From Streptomyces spinoverrucosus (lineage in GTDB: Bacteria > Actinomycetota > Actinomycetes > Streptomycetales > Streptomycetaceae), in the NCBI RefSeq assembly GCF_015712165.1, contig NZ_JADPZX010000001.1, positions 7,645,501 through 7,709,500 of the forward strand: 64,000 bases of DNA, given 5' to 3'. Positions 51,864-59,908 of this stretch are shown in pieces (position 1 is the first letter of the stretch; the number at the start of each line of letters is the position of its first letter). The position numbers were made by a program, and so were the translations under genes. Under the pieces are notes generated by a model that saw only the letters and a list, made by a program, of their open reading frames with translations, made no database searches and had not been told where the DNA came from.

Positions 51864-52709
51864 GTGAACGAGGCCATTCCCGTCAGTCGTACCGTCGATC
51901 ATGGGTTCGCCAAGCTGATGCCCGATGTCGATCGGGAGCGGGCCTGGCTGTTGACCGTCGACGGGGCGCCGCAGTCGTATGTCGATCTGGATGAGCCGAC
52001 GCATCTGGAGTTCGAGTACGCGCGGCGGCTCGGACATGTGCTGGACACCGTCGCGGAGGCGGGGCGGCCGCTGGATGTGGTGCATCTCGGAGGGGGTGCG
52101 CTCACCCTGCCGCGGTATGTGGCGGCGACGAGAGCCGGTTCGCGGCAGGACGTCGTCGAGGCCGATCGGGGGCTGGTGGCGCTGGTCGGCGAGTATCTGC
52201 CGGTCGGCGCGGGGTCGGGGATCGCGTTGCATGTCGCGGACGCGCGCGGCTGGCTGGCAGGCGCCCCGGCGGACTCGGCGGACGTCGTCGTCGGTGACGT
52301 CTTCGGCGGCTCACGGGTTCCGGCCGGGTTCACGTCCGTCGGCTATGCCCGTGCGGCCGAGCGGGTGCTGCGCGCCGACGGGGTCTACGTGGCCAATCTG
52401 GCGGACGCCACGCCGTTCGCCTTCCTGCGCTCCCAGCTGGCCACGTTCGCCACGGTGTTCCAGGAGCTCGCCCTGATCGCCGAACCGGCCGTGCTGCGGG
52501 GGCGCCGGTTCGGCAACGCGGTGCTGCTCGCCGCGCACCGTCCGCTCGACACGGCCGCCCTGGCCCGGCGCACCGCCGCCGACGCCTTCCCGGCCCGCGT
52601 CGAACACGGGCCCGCGTTGCGGGAGTTCATCGGCGGTGCGCGGCCGGTGCGGGACGAGGACGCCCTGCCCTCACCCGAGCCCCCCGACGGGGCGTTCGGC
52701 ATCGGCTGA
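51864..52709 (+). CDS. Spermidine-synthase-like methyltransferase-fold protein
   Basis: A 281-residue Rossmann-fold protein. DVVHLGGGALTLPRYVAA is the nucleotide-binding loop and VVEADRGLVALVGEYLP, VHVADARGWLAG-like and DVVVGDVFGGSRVP are the spermidine-synthase landmarks. The family is often annotated as fused-MFS or spermidine synthase; the residues needed to bind putrescine are not clear, so real polyamine activity is doubtful. GTG 51864 follows GGAGGG. Its 3' end overlaps the convergent MFS gene by 39 nt. Confidence 0.82.
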   Translation: MNEAIPVSRTVDHGFAKLMPDVDRERAWLLTVDGAPQSYVDLDEPTHLEFEYARRLGHVLDTVAEAGRPLDVVHLGGGALTLPRYVAATRAGSRQDVVEADRGLVALVGEYLPVGAGSGIALHVADARGWLAGAPADSADVVVGDVFGGSRVPAGFTSVGYARAAERVLRADGVYVANLADATPFAFLRSQLATFATVFQELALIAEPAVLRGRRFGNAVLLAAHRPLDTAALARRTAADAFPARVEHGPALREFIGGARPVRDEDALPSPEPPDGAFGIG

Positions 52710-53969
52710 GTCGGCCGGCACGCCCTTGGCCACGTGGTGGGTACGGCGCCGCAGGTTCCGTACGTCCGGGACGCACAGCACCGCCGCCGTGACCACCACG
52801 ACGAGCGCCGCGCATCCCCACAGCGCCGCCGTCCGCCCGAACGCCACCTCGGCGGGCCCCGCCAGCGCCGTCGCCAGCGGGACGAGCGCGACCGAGCCGA
52901 ACCAGTCGTACGCCGAGACGCGCGAGAGCTTGTTCTCGGGGATCTCCTGATGCAGGGCGGTCATCCAGGAGACGCCGAAGACCTCCACCGTCACGCCGGT
53001 CACGAACATCACCGCCCACAGGCCGCCGACCGGCAACGGCACCGCCAGCGCGGCCGACGGCAGGGCCAGGGGGAAGACACCGAGGGTGCCCGCGAGGAGC
53101 AGCCGACGTGGCTTCCAGCGGGTCATCAGCAGCGCGCCGACGACCGTGCCCGCGCCGAAGAAGCCCAGCGCCAGTCCCCATGGCGCCGCTCCGCCCAGAT
53201 GGTCCCGGGCGACCAGTGGGCCGTAGACCGCGTCGGCGGCCGCGACGACCGCGTTGGCGATCGAGAACTGCACGACGATGCCCCACAGCCACGGCCGGCC
53301 GGCGAACTCCCGCCAGCCCTCCCGGAGATCCGCCAGCAGCCCGCCGCCCGGCTCGCGCGGCGGGATGTGGCTCACGTCGAGGAAGGCGCGCAACGCTCCG
53401 GCGACGGCGAACGCGGCCGCGTCCGCGGCGAGCACCCAGCCCGGGCCGATCGCGGCGACCAGCGCACCGCCGAGGGCGGCGCCGCCCAGGGACGCGCCCT
53501 GCATCGCCATCCGGAACACCGCGAACGCGCGGCTCACCTGCTCGCCCCGCACGGAGGACAACAGCATGCCCTCGGCGGCCGGACCGAAGAACGCCTGGCC
53601 GGTGCCGCCCAGCGCGCTCAGCAGCATCATCTGCCACAGCCGCGGCTCGCCGGTGAGGACGAGCAGGGCGAACAGACCCTGCGAGACACAGTTGAGGGCG
53701 TTGGCCGCGACCATCACGCGGTGCCGGGGCAGCCGATCCGCGATCGCGCCGCCGATCAGCAGGAAGAGCACCAGCGGCAGCGTGCGGGCGGCCGCCACGA
53801 GGCCCACGTCGCCACCGTCGCCGCCCGCCTCAAGCACCGCGAACGCGGCCGCGACGAGTGCGCCGTTGCTGCCGAGGTGGGTGACGACCGCGGCGGCGGT
53901 CAGCAGGCTGTAGTTGCGGCCCGCCCAGGCGGGCCGGCCGGGGCGAGAGGCTTCGGCGACGGTGTTCAC
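52671..53969 (-). CDS. MFS exporter (DHA3/EntS-like)
   Basis: A 432-residue, twelve-helix major facilitator. Motif A is degenerate (GGAIADRLPRHRVMVAANAL) as in DHA3-type drug or siderophore exporters; SALGGTGQAFFGPAAEGMLLS and GVSWMTALHQEIPENKLSRVSAYDW are typical of that group. GTG 53969 is preferred; a TTG at 54005 would add residues. It overlaps the spermidine-synthase-like gene at the 3' end. No regulator is adjacent. Confidence 0.87.
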   Translation of the reverse strand: MNTVAEASRPGRPAWAGRNYSLLTAAAVVTHLGSNGALVAAAFAVLEAGGDGGDVGLVAAARTLPLVLFLLIGGAIADRLPRHRVMVAANALNCVSQGLFALLVLTGEPRLWQMMLLSALGGTGQAFFGPAAEGMLLSSVRGEQVSRAFAVFRMAMQGASLGGAALGGALVAAIGPGWVLAADAAAFAVAGALRAFLDVSHIPPREPGGGLLADLREGWREFAGRPWLWGIVVQFSIANAVVAAADAVYGPLVARDHLGGAAPWGLALGFFGAGTVVGALLMTRWKPRRLLLAGTLGVFPLALPSAALAVPLPVGGLWAVMFVTGVTVEVFGVSWMTALHQEIPENKLSRVSAYDWFGSVALVPLATALAGPAEVAFGRTAALWGCAALVVVVTAAVLCVPDVRNLRRRTHHVAKGVPADSADAERPVGGLG

Positions 53970-54017
53970 CGGCCGACTATCACCGCCCGACCCCCGACTT
54001 GCCAAACCGGTTGTCGG

Positions 54018-55034
54018 TCAGCCTCCGGTGGGCTCCCCGTGCAGCCGTACGGTGCTCAGGATCTGCATGATGGTCGCCTTGGGGACCTCGCCCTCGACGC
54101 CCTTGGCCCCGTAGAAGTTCCACGACACGAAGTCGCCGGCGGAGTTCTTGAAGCCGAACGTGACCGCCTTGCCGTCGCTGTCGCACTTGCCCTTCTGGGG
54201 CGTGTTCGACGACTCGGCCCAGGCGATGCTGCCCTCGATGCCCGACTTGGTGGTGTAGGGCTCGGCCTTCTCCTCGAACTTGATGCTCTTCTTGTCGGGC
54301 TGGGTGTAGCCGCCGAAGACCCACCAGGGGACCGTGTTGATGGCGACCTCGTCGGTGTCCTTGGCGCCGTCGGCTCCCTTGGTGCCCACGGCGGCCAGGT
54401 GGGTGTCCTCGGTCCGGCCGTCCTTGTTCTCGTCGGTCGTGCACCACTTCGACTTGTAGTACGCCGGTGCCGACATCACGATCAGTGGTTCGGCGCTGTC
54501 CGACTTCTGGTCCTCGAAGCCGATGGTCACGCCCGGAGACTCGACCTCCCAGTCCGCCGGCACGTCGAAGGCGACGCCGCGCTTGGGGTTGATGACGACC
54601 TTCCAGCCCTCGATCGTCGCCTTCTCGGTCTCGCCGTTGCGCGGGTTGTCGTCCGACCCGGACCCGGACGCGCTGGGTTCGGCGGAGTTCGACGGCGACT
54701 GGCTCGACTTCGTCTGTCCCCCGCCGTCGGCCTTGTCGTCCTTGTCGCCGCCGAGGACCAGGAAGCCCGTGACACCGGCGGTCACGACCACGGCGGTGGC
54801 CGCGATGATCGCGACCAGCTTCGTCCGGTTGTCGCCACCACTCCCGCCGGGCGGTGTCTGCGGCGGCCCCATCGGCGCGGGGGTACCCCACTGCGGCTGC
54901 TGCGCGTAGGGGTTGGGCTGCTGGAAGCCGGGTTGCTGGTACGGATTCGGCTGCTGGTACCCCGGCTGCTGATACGGGTTGTTCTGCCCTTGCGGGTTCT
55001 GCTCGCCCCCGGGCGGCTGCTGTCCTGGCCACAT
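54018..55034 (-). CDS. Membrane-anchored protein with Pro/Gln-rich N-terminus and extracellular domain
   Basis: A 338-residue protein. Residues 1-65 are low-complexity, made of QQPNPY/QQPGF-type repeats; a single membrane helix (residues about 71-93, AIIAATAVVVTAGVTGFLVL) follows, then a Ser/Gly linker and an extracellular domain of about 190 residues (GWKVVINPKRGVAFDVPADW, VGTKGADGAKDTDEVAINTV, DFVSWNFYGAKGV) with a pair of cysteines. I recall similar Streptomyces proteins, also of unknown function. The Pro/Gln repeats recall cytoplasmic scaffold tails. It stands alone. Confidence 0.75.
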   Translation of the reverse strand: MWPGQQPPGGEQNPQGQNNPYQQPGYQQPNPYQQPGFQQPNPYAQQPQWGTPAPMGPPQTPPGGSGGDNRTKLVAIIAATAVVVTAGVTGFLVLGGDKDDKADGGGQTKSSQSPSNSAEPSASGSGSDDNPRNGETEKATIEGWKVVINPKRGVAFDVPADWEVESPGVTIGFEDQKSDSAEPLIVMSAPAYYKSKWCTTDENKDGRTEDTHLAAVGTKGADGAKDTDEVAINTVPWWVFGGYTQPDKKSIKFEEKAEPYTTKSGIEGSIAWAESSNTPQKGKCDSDGKAVTFGFKNSAGDFVSWNFYGAKGVEGEVPKATIMQILSTVRLHGEPTGG

Positions 55035-55172
55035 GAGCCGTAACCCTAGTGGGGCCAGGGACACGATTCGGTCACCGGGCTTTGTCAGGGACGTAGCAAA
55101 TCAGGCGGCCTCGATGGCGGACGCCGGATCCGGATCTGGTCAGCGCGAGCTACTCGTGGGTAACATGCGGTC

Positions 55173-55625
55173 ATGAGCGCAGATCAGATGTCGATCGGCG
55201 AGTTGCTCGCCGCCACGGTGCCGATGGTTCGGACGCTGAACCTGGAGTACCTGGAGACCACTCCGGAGAAGGCCGTGCTGGCGCTGCCGGATCAGAGCGA
55301 GTACCGCAACCACGTCGGCGGGCCGCATGCGGGGGCCATGTTCACGCTGGGTGAGTCGGCCAGCGGCGCGATCGTGCTGGCCGCGTTCGGTGACCAGCTC
55401 TCGCGTGCCGTGCCGCTGCCGGTGCACGCCGAGATCGCGTTCAAGAAGATCGCCCTGGGCCCCGTCACGGCCACGGCGACGCTCGGACGCCCGGCCGCCG
55501 AGGTCGTCGCCGAGCTCGACGAGGGCAAACGGCCGGAGTTCCCGGTGACCGTCGCCATCCAGCGCGAGGACGGGGCCGTGACCACGGAGATGACCGTCGT
55601 GTGGACGCTGCGTCCCAACAGCTGA
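55173..55625 (+). CDS. Hotdog-fold thioesterase (DUF4442 type)
   Basis: A 150-residue hotdog protein: YLETTPEKAVLALPDQSEYRNHVGGPHAGAMFTLGESASG has the conserved N-H-x-G-x-x-H-A region, ending EMTVVWTLRPN. Similar proteins hydrolyse acyl-CoA or acyl-ACP thioesters; the exact substrate is unknown. ATG 55173. A terminator-like stem-loop follows. Confidence 0.85.
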   Translation: MSADQMSIGELLAATVPMVRTLNLEYLETTPEKAVLALPDQSEYRNHVGGPHAGAMFTLGESASGAIVLAAFGDQLSRAVPLPVHAEIAFKKIALGPVTATATLGRPAAEVVAELDEGKRPEFPVTVAIQREDGAVTTEMTVVWTLRPNS

Positions 55626-55641
55626 GAGCCGCCGTGAGGAA

Positions 55642-55664
55642 GGCCCCGGCCGTGCGCCGGGGCC
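55642..55664 (+). terminator. Stem-loop terminator after the thioesterase gene
   Basis: GGCCCCGGC and GCCGGGGCC form a 9-bp stem with a 5-nt loop CGTGC, 17 nt past the stop. Confidence 0.75.
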
Positions 55665-55745
55665 CCTGCCCAACCGGCCTGATGCGACCGGCCGTTGCGG
55701 CTCCTGACAGGATGGCGCGCACCCAACAGAAAGAGGGCGAGCAGC

Positions 55746-55937
55746 ATGGCCATACTCGTCTTGTCCGTCGTTCTCCTGCTCGTCGTCGGCGGCTGCGTCT
55801 GCGTCGTGTGGGCGTCGCGGGGCGGCCCGCGCTGGGTGCGGGTGGTGGCCGCCGTGACCGTGGGGCTGGGCGAACTGGTGCGCGCGGCGGGGCGGTCGGG
55901 CGGGGGGTCGAGGTCGAGCTCGGGCTCGGATGATTAG
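55746..55937 (+). CDS. Small membrane protein
   Basis: A 63-residue protein with a strong N-terminal helix (ILVLSVVLLLVVGGCVCVVW), a basic loop (ASRGGPRWVR), a second, weaker hydrophobic stretch (VVAAVTVGLGELVRA) and a Ser/Gly tail. ATG 55746 follows GAGGGCGAG. No family recognised; it stands alone. Confidence 0.6.
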   Translation: MAILVLSVVLLLVVGGCVCVVWASRGGPRWVRVVAAVTVGLGELVRAAGRSGGGSRSSSGSDD

Positions 55938-55980
55938 GGGGTTGACGTCGGGCCCGCTCAGGCCGTAGTCCATCCGCCCG

Positions 55981-56028
55981 AAGCCGAAGCCGAAGCCGAA
56001 GCCGAAGCCGAAGCCGAAGCCGAAGCCG
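55981..56028. repeat. Hexanucleotide microsatellite (AAGCCG)8
   Basis: Eight perfect tandem copies of a 6-bp unit, long enough to slip. Any frame through it would read alternating dipeptides (for example Glu-Ala or Gly-Phe), but no supported gene crosses it. Confidence 0.9.
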
Positions 56029-56413
56029 TCCCCGGCTGAAGTCCTGCCACGAAACCCTGAGCCGTGCCGCGCCACCATCGTGCGGCACGGCCGAGCTGCG
56101 GCGACTGCCGGCTCCACCGCAGATCCATCAGGTCCACCTGTGACGGCCCAGTCCGCCTTGTCCCGTAGGCGCGAGCGCCGTCAGTGGCGCGGCATCACGC
56201 AGTGCGGTCAGCGCGTGCTTCCACTCCCGCACCGGATCTTCCTGCGCCCCGCAAGCGCGCAGCCGGTCCGGCGAGAGCGCTTGTGAGCTGACTCGTCGGC
56301 TCCCTCGTCAAGTCCCGACATGCAGTGCCATGACGCGCATCGGCAGCTGGGGCGCAATGGAGGCATGTGTTCCCACGGAGGCGTTGCGCCCGCTGAGGTT
56401 TGGAGTGAGTCGG
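56029..56413. other. Gene-poor intergenic stretch
   Basis: Coding bias is weak on both strands here. Short frames exist but lack motifs, and I cannot support a gene. Confidence 0.4.
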
Positions 56414-56840
56414 ATGCTGAATCGTCCTGAGCGGACTTCGCCGGGCGTCGCGAAACCAGCCGCCCGATGGCAACCGAAGGGCTTCCGCGCCGCGCTGGCA
56501 GACCATCGCTCTCGTCGCCTTCGCGATCTGCTTCTGCGCTCTCGCGGTGGAGGGGTCGGCCACCGACCCCTCCGTTTCCCTCCAGCCTGCATCCGAAACC
56601 GACTCCGATTCATTCACCGATAGCACGGCAAGTCCTGACGGTGGCGCCGAGCCGGGTGCCGACGGTGGCGCCGAGCCCGCTCCTGACGGTCACAGCAGTG
56701 ATGACGGCGGACCGGCCCCGACCAGTCTCGTCAGCGTGTTGACCCTGGTGATCGCCGGAGTATCAGGCACCGGAGGATTCCTCAGCGGCGTCGCAGCGCT
56801 GATCACCGTGTGGAACGGCGCCCGCCGGGGGCGGAGGCGA
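56414..56840 (+). pseudogene. Probable remnant of a membrane-protein gene
   Basis: ATG 56414 opens MLNRPERTSPGVAKPAARW; the sequence then reads sensibly only after a shift into another frame (RWQTIALVAFAICFCALAV, a membrane helix), which continues through an acidic Ser/Asp-rich stretch to SLVSVLTLVIAGVSGTGG and AALITVWNGARRGRRR, a second helix and basic end. The two halves together look like a two-helix protein, possibly of the effector-associated type in Streptomyces, broken by a frameshift. Identity unsure. Confidence 0.4.
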
Positions 56841-57330
56841 CAGGCCGTGCACTGCAGGCATGGGTGGCATGTCCCTGAACATCATCACCTGGGCCGACCC
56901 CGCCGTTATCGACGCCAGCCGCACTGCCCGTCGTCCGGGCCGGCACGGCGGTCTCCTGGACGACGCACTGGATGGCGGGCTTGTCGGCGACCGACTCCAC
57001 CGAGAGGTGGATGGGAGAACCCTCCGTACTCTGCCCGGAAGTTGGAGATTGTGTGCGTCAACCGGCCTTCCTCGTACACAAGTTGAGGACCGCGCCACTG
57101 TCGATATCGAATACGGGTGCGGATACCTGAGGTAACACCCGGGGATTTCAAGCCCATTGAATCCCGGTCACTCGAACTCCTTGTTTCCTGTGCGGCGCGT
57201 GTGCGAAGGTATGCCCCCCGCGGGATGGTAAAGGCACAGGTCAGGCTCATAAGTACGCACCAATCAGCACCTGCTTTCCGAAGGAAGCGCATTCCGTGCG
57301 CTGCCCTGCGGCTTGGAAGGAAATGGTTCA
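56841..57330. other. Gene-poor stretch with a possible minus-strand remnant
   Basis: No intact gene is supported. On the minus strand at about 56880-57110, ISNFRAEYGGFS and IHLSVESVADKPAIQCVVQE are in adjacent frames and would join after a one-base change, hinting at another decayed gene. The end holds the GGAAGGA ribosome-binding site of the ricin-domain gene. Confidence 0.3.
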
Positions 57331-59217
57331 GTGCAGCCCCCCTACCCCCCACGTCCGCCCTACCCGCCCCGACCCGGATCGCGCCCGGGGGAGTCCGACC
57401 GCGATCTCCTCGCCCGGCTCGCCGACCCCGAACCGGACCTCAGGGCCGTCGCGCTGCTGCTGGCCCGGCACTGGCGCGCGGTGTACGAATACGCCGTCAT
57501 CTGTCTGGCCGCTTCCTCGGTTTCGGCGTCGATGGCGGCCAGTGCCGCCTTTCAGCAGGTGGTCGGCCGCCGGGCGGCCGTCGGCGCACTGCGCCCGCAG
57601 CTGCTGATGACCGTCCGGAACACGGTCCTGGAATGGGCCGCCGAGGACGATGTGACGGCCCTGCTGCCGGAACTCGCCAAACCCACCGGAGCTCGCGGAC
57701 TGCGCGCGGCGAGGTCCGTGACGCCCGAAAAGCGGCGCCTGGCGGAGCGCGCCTTCCATGCCCTTCCGTCGGCCTCCCAATGCCTCCTCTGGCACACCGA
57801 GGTCGAGACGGAAACGATAACCATACCGGCTGGTTTGCTGGGAATTGACGCCCTTACCGCGTCCGCCGCCCTGGAGCGGGCCCGCGAGGAATTCCGGGTC
57901 GGCTGCGTCCGCGCCCACCGAGAACTCGCGCCCACCAGGGAATGCCGTTTCTACAACCGGCTCCTGGACGTCCCCATGCGACGCGGCGGCTCCCTGCTGC
58001 CCGATGTGCAACGGCATCTGACGCAGTGCCGGTACTGCCGTCAAGCCGCTGAACAACTCAGCCATTTCGACGGCGCTCTGGACGTCCTGCTCGCCGAGAC
58101 CGTGCTCGGCTGGGGCGCCCACCGCTACCTCGATTCCCGTCCCGGCCGCACGGCGGCACCGCCACCCCCGCCGCGCTCCCTCCCCGCCGCTCGCCCGAGA
58201 TCCGGCGGCCGCCATCGGCCCACGACGCGGACCGGGTTCCTCACGATGCCCCGACGCCACGCCAGGACTGTGGCCGTCGGCGTCGGCCTGACCTCCCTCG
58301 CGCTGCTCGCGACCGTACTGGCGGCCAGGGGCTGGTCCGATGACAACGGTGCCCCCGACCCCGGCGCCACCTGGGGAGCCCCCAGCAGCAGGACCGTCCG
58401 CCCCGGCCCGGCGTCCGAGCACCCGTCCACCGCAGCCCCGTCCGCCGCCTCCGTGGAGCGCCCCGTCGAGGTCGCCCGGGGGCGCATGCGCAACCTCTCG
58501 ATCGGCCTGTGCCTTGACGGCCGTAACGCCGAGGCCACGCTGGCGGCGTGCACGACCGCCGACTCGCAGCAGTGGTCGTACCAGGACGACGGCCAACTGC
58601 GCAGCGTCGCCGACCCCTCGCTCTGCCTCGACGCCGACGCCCCGTCCGGAACGGTCACGCTCGCCGACTGCGGGGCCCCGTCCGGCCAGGTGCAGTACGA
58701 CCTGACCGTACGCGGCGAACTGCTCCTCCGCTGGAGCAAGGGCAGACTCGTCGCTCCCGGCGCGGGCGAGGAACTGGTCGTCACCGCGAGGGACGGCTCC
58801 GAGGAGCAGCGGTGGCGCTTGGAGGCGGTGGACGGCGAGGCGGGGGAGCCGGAGGAGTCCGAAGAGTCGGAGGGGACCTCGCCCAAGCGCGACGACGGCC
58901 GCGAGCGCGACTCCCGCGACGACCGGCCGGACAGGCGGCGTGACGACTCCGAACGGCGTGAGCGGGACGGTGGCCGACACGGTGGTGACGACGAGCGGCG
59001 TGGCCAGGACCGCGACGGGCGCGAGCAGGACGGCGGGGACGCGCCGGAGGAGTACGAGACACGGTTCGCCCAGGTCGGCTGCTGCGACGAGCGGGACGAG
59101 CCCGCCGAACCGGCAGCCCCGGCGGTGCTCGAAGCCGGCATGCACAACCTGACGGACGGAATCCGGGGCGCGGTCACAGCGCGCGGGGCGGCGCTGGCGC
59201 AGTCCTTGCTGGGCTGA
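57331..59217 (+). CDS. Sigma-like/zinc-finger/membrane/ricin-lectin fusion protein
   Basis: A 628-residue multidomain protein. Residues about 20-195 resemble an ECF sigma factor: a region-2-like SDRDLLARLADPEPDLRAVALL segment and a region-4-like LPSASQCLLWHTEVETE segment. A zinc-binding pattern follows (DVQRHLTQCRYCRQA, His229, Cys233, Cys236), then a Pro/Arg linker, one membrane helix at about 314-332, and an extracellular ricin-B/beta-trefoil domain at about 385-510 with QQWSY and QRWRL repeats. The tail is highly charged (Asp/Arg/Glu) and ends with a Cys-Cys. GTG 57331 follows GGAAGGA. It could couple surface carbohydrate sensing to transcription. Confidence 0.82.
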   Translation: MQPPYPPRPPYPPRPGSRPGESDRDLLARLADPEPDLRAVALLLARHWRAVYEYAVICLAASSVSASMAASAAFQQVVGRRAAVGALRPQLLMTVRNTVLEWAAEDDVTALLPELAKPTGARGLRAARSVTPEKRRLAERAFHALPSASQCLLWHTEVETETITIPAGLLGIDALTASAALERAREEFRVGCVRAHRELAPTRECRFYNRLLDVPMRRGGSLLPDVQRHLTQCRYCRQAAEQLSHFDGALDVLLAETVLGWGAHRYLDSRPGRTAAPPPPPRSLPAARPRSGGRHRPTTRTGFLTMPRRHARTVAVGVGLTSLALLATVLAARGWSDDNGAPDPGATWGAPSSRTVRPGPASEHPSTAAPSAASVERPVEVARGRMRNLSIGLCLDGRNAEATLAACTTADSQQWSYQDDGQLRSVADPSLCLDADAPSGTVTLADCGAPSGQVQYDLTVRGELLLRWSKGRLVAPGAGEELVVTARDGSEEQRWRLEAVDGEAGEPEESEESEGTSPKRDDGRERDSRDDRPDRRRDDSERRERDGGRHGGDDERRGQDRDGREQDGGDAPEEYETRFAQVGCCDERDEPAEPAAPAVLEAGMHNLTDGIRGAVTARGAALAQSLLG

Positions 59218-59236
59218 ACCTCTCCCTCAGTTGATC

Positions 59237-59264
59237 CGGGGTCACCCCACCATGGGTGACCCCG
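59237..59264 (+). terminator. Terminator of the ricin-domain gene
   Basis: CGGGGTCACCC and GGGTGACCCCG pair in an 11-bp stem with loop CACCAT, 20 nt after the stop; the following sequence (TTCGTTTCTTG) is T-rich for this genome. Confidence 0.85.
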
Positions 59265-59389
59265 CGTTCGTTTCTTGTCGACGCCAGGCCCATTCCTGTT
59301 CGCGTCATTGACACGAGTCACCCACAGTCGGACCGTCGAGTGTCTGCGGTTCACATCGTCGTGCCCGCACACCGAAGGAGTGACGGCCC

Positions 59390-59908
59390 ATGACCGACAC
59401 TGTCCCCCGGCGATCCGCCCTGCGCGTGCTCGGCGGCACGATCGCCGTCGCCGCCGCGACCGGCGGTCTCACCCCACCGATCCGCGCCCACGCGGCCGAC
59501 AGACCGGAGCCCGGCGCCGGTCCCCGCGTCGAAAGGCTCCCCCTGCTGCACGGCGCCACCGACCCCGACTCCCTCGGCCAGGCGGGCCACGTCCCCGGCG
59601 TCCCCCGCCTCGGTGTCCCGCCCCTGCGCCTCGCCGACGGCCCCGCCGGTGACCGCGTCACCAAGGACGGCACGCTCACCGTCTCCGACGCCGACGAGTC
59701 CACGCCCGACCTCCGGCTCGACCAGCTGGGCGGCTACCGGCGGCCGGGGGAGCGGCGGCGGGTCACGGTACGGGTCGACGCGCGCACCCTCTCCTCCTGG
59801 GACGCCGAGCGGCACGACTGGATGCCCGGCACCGGCAGACGATCGGTGTGGGTCGGCGCGTCGTCGCGGGACCTGCGGCTGCGGGCGAGCGTGGAGGTGG
59901 GCCGATGA
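59390..59908 (+). pseudogene. GH3 beta-glucosidase remnant shortened by an in-frame deletion
   Basis: A 172-residue frame. It starts with a Tat-type signal (PRRSALRVLGGTIAVAAATGG), then LLHGATDPDSLGQAGHVPGV and LGVPPLRLADGPAG, the N-terminal landmarks of glycoside hydrolase family 3. The sequence then passes directly to PDLRLDQLGGYRR and RRRVTVRVDARTLSSWD, which belong to the C-terminal fibronectin-III-like domain of the same enzymes. About 500-600 residues, including the catalytic Asp, are gone, yet the frame is kept. Its stop overlaps the next gene's ATG (59905), so coupling may have preserved the frame. Confidence 0.8.

Noticed and set aside
55465..56117. Gly-Phe or Leu-Arg repeat protein over the hexanucleotide tract
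   Set aside because: The frames are products of the microsatellite and the antisense of the thioesterase gene; no start or conserved part.
57117..57230. tRNA-like segment
   Set aside because: GGGATTTCAAGCCC and nearby sequences do not form a cloverleaf with a GTTCRANYC T-loop.
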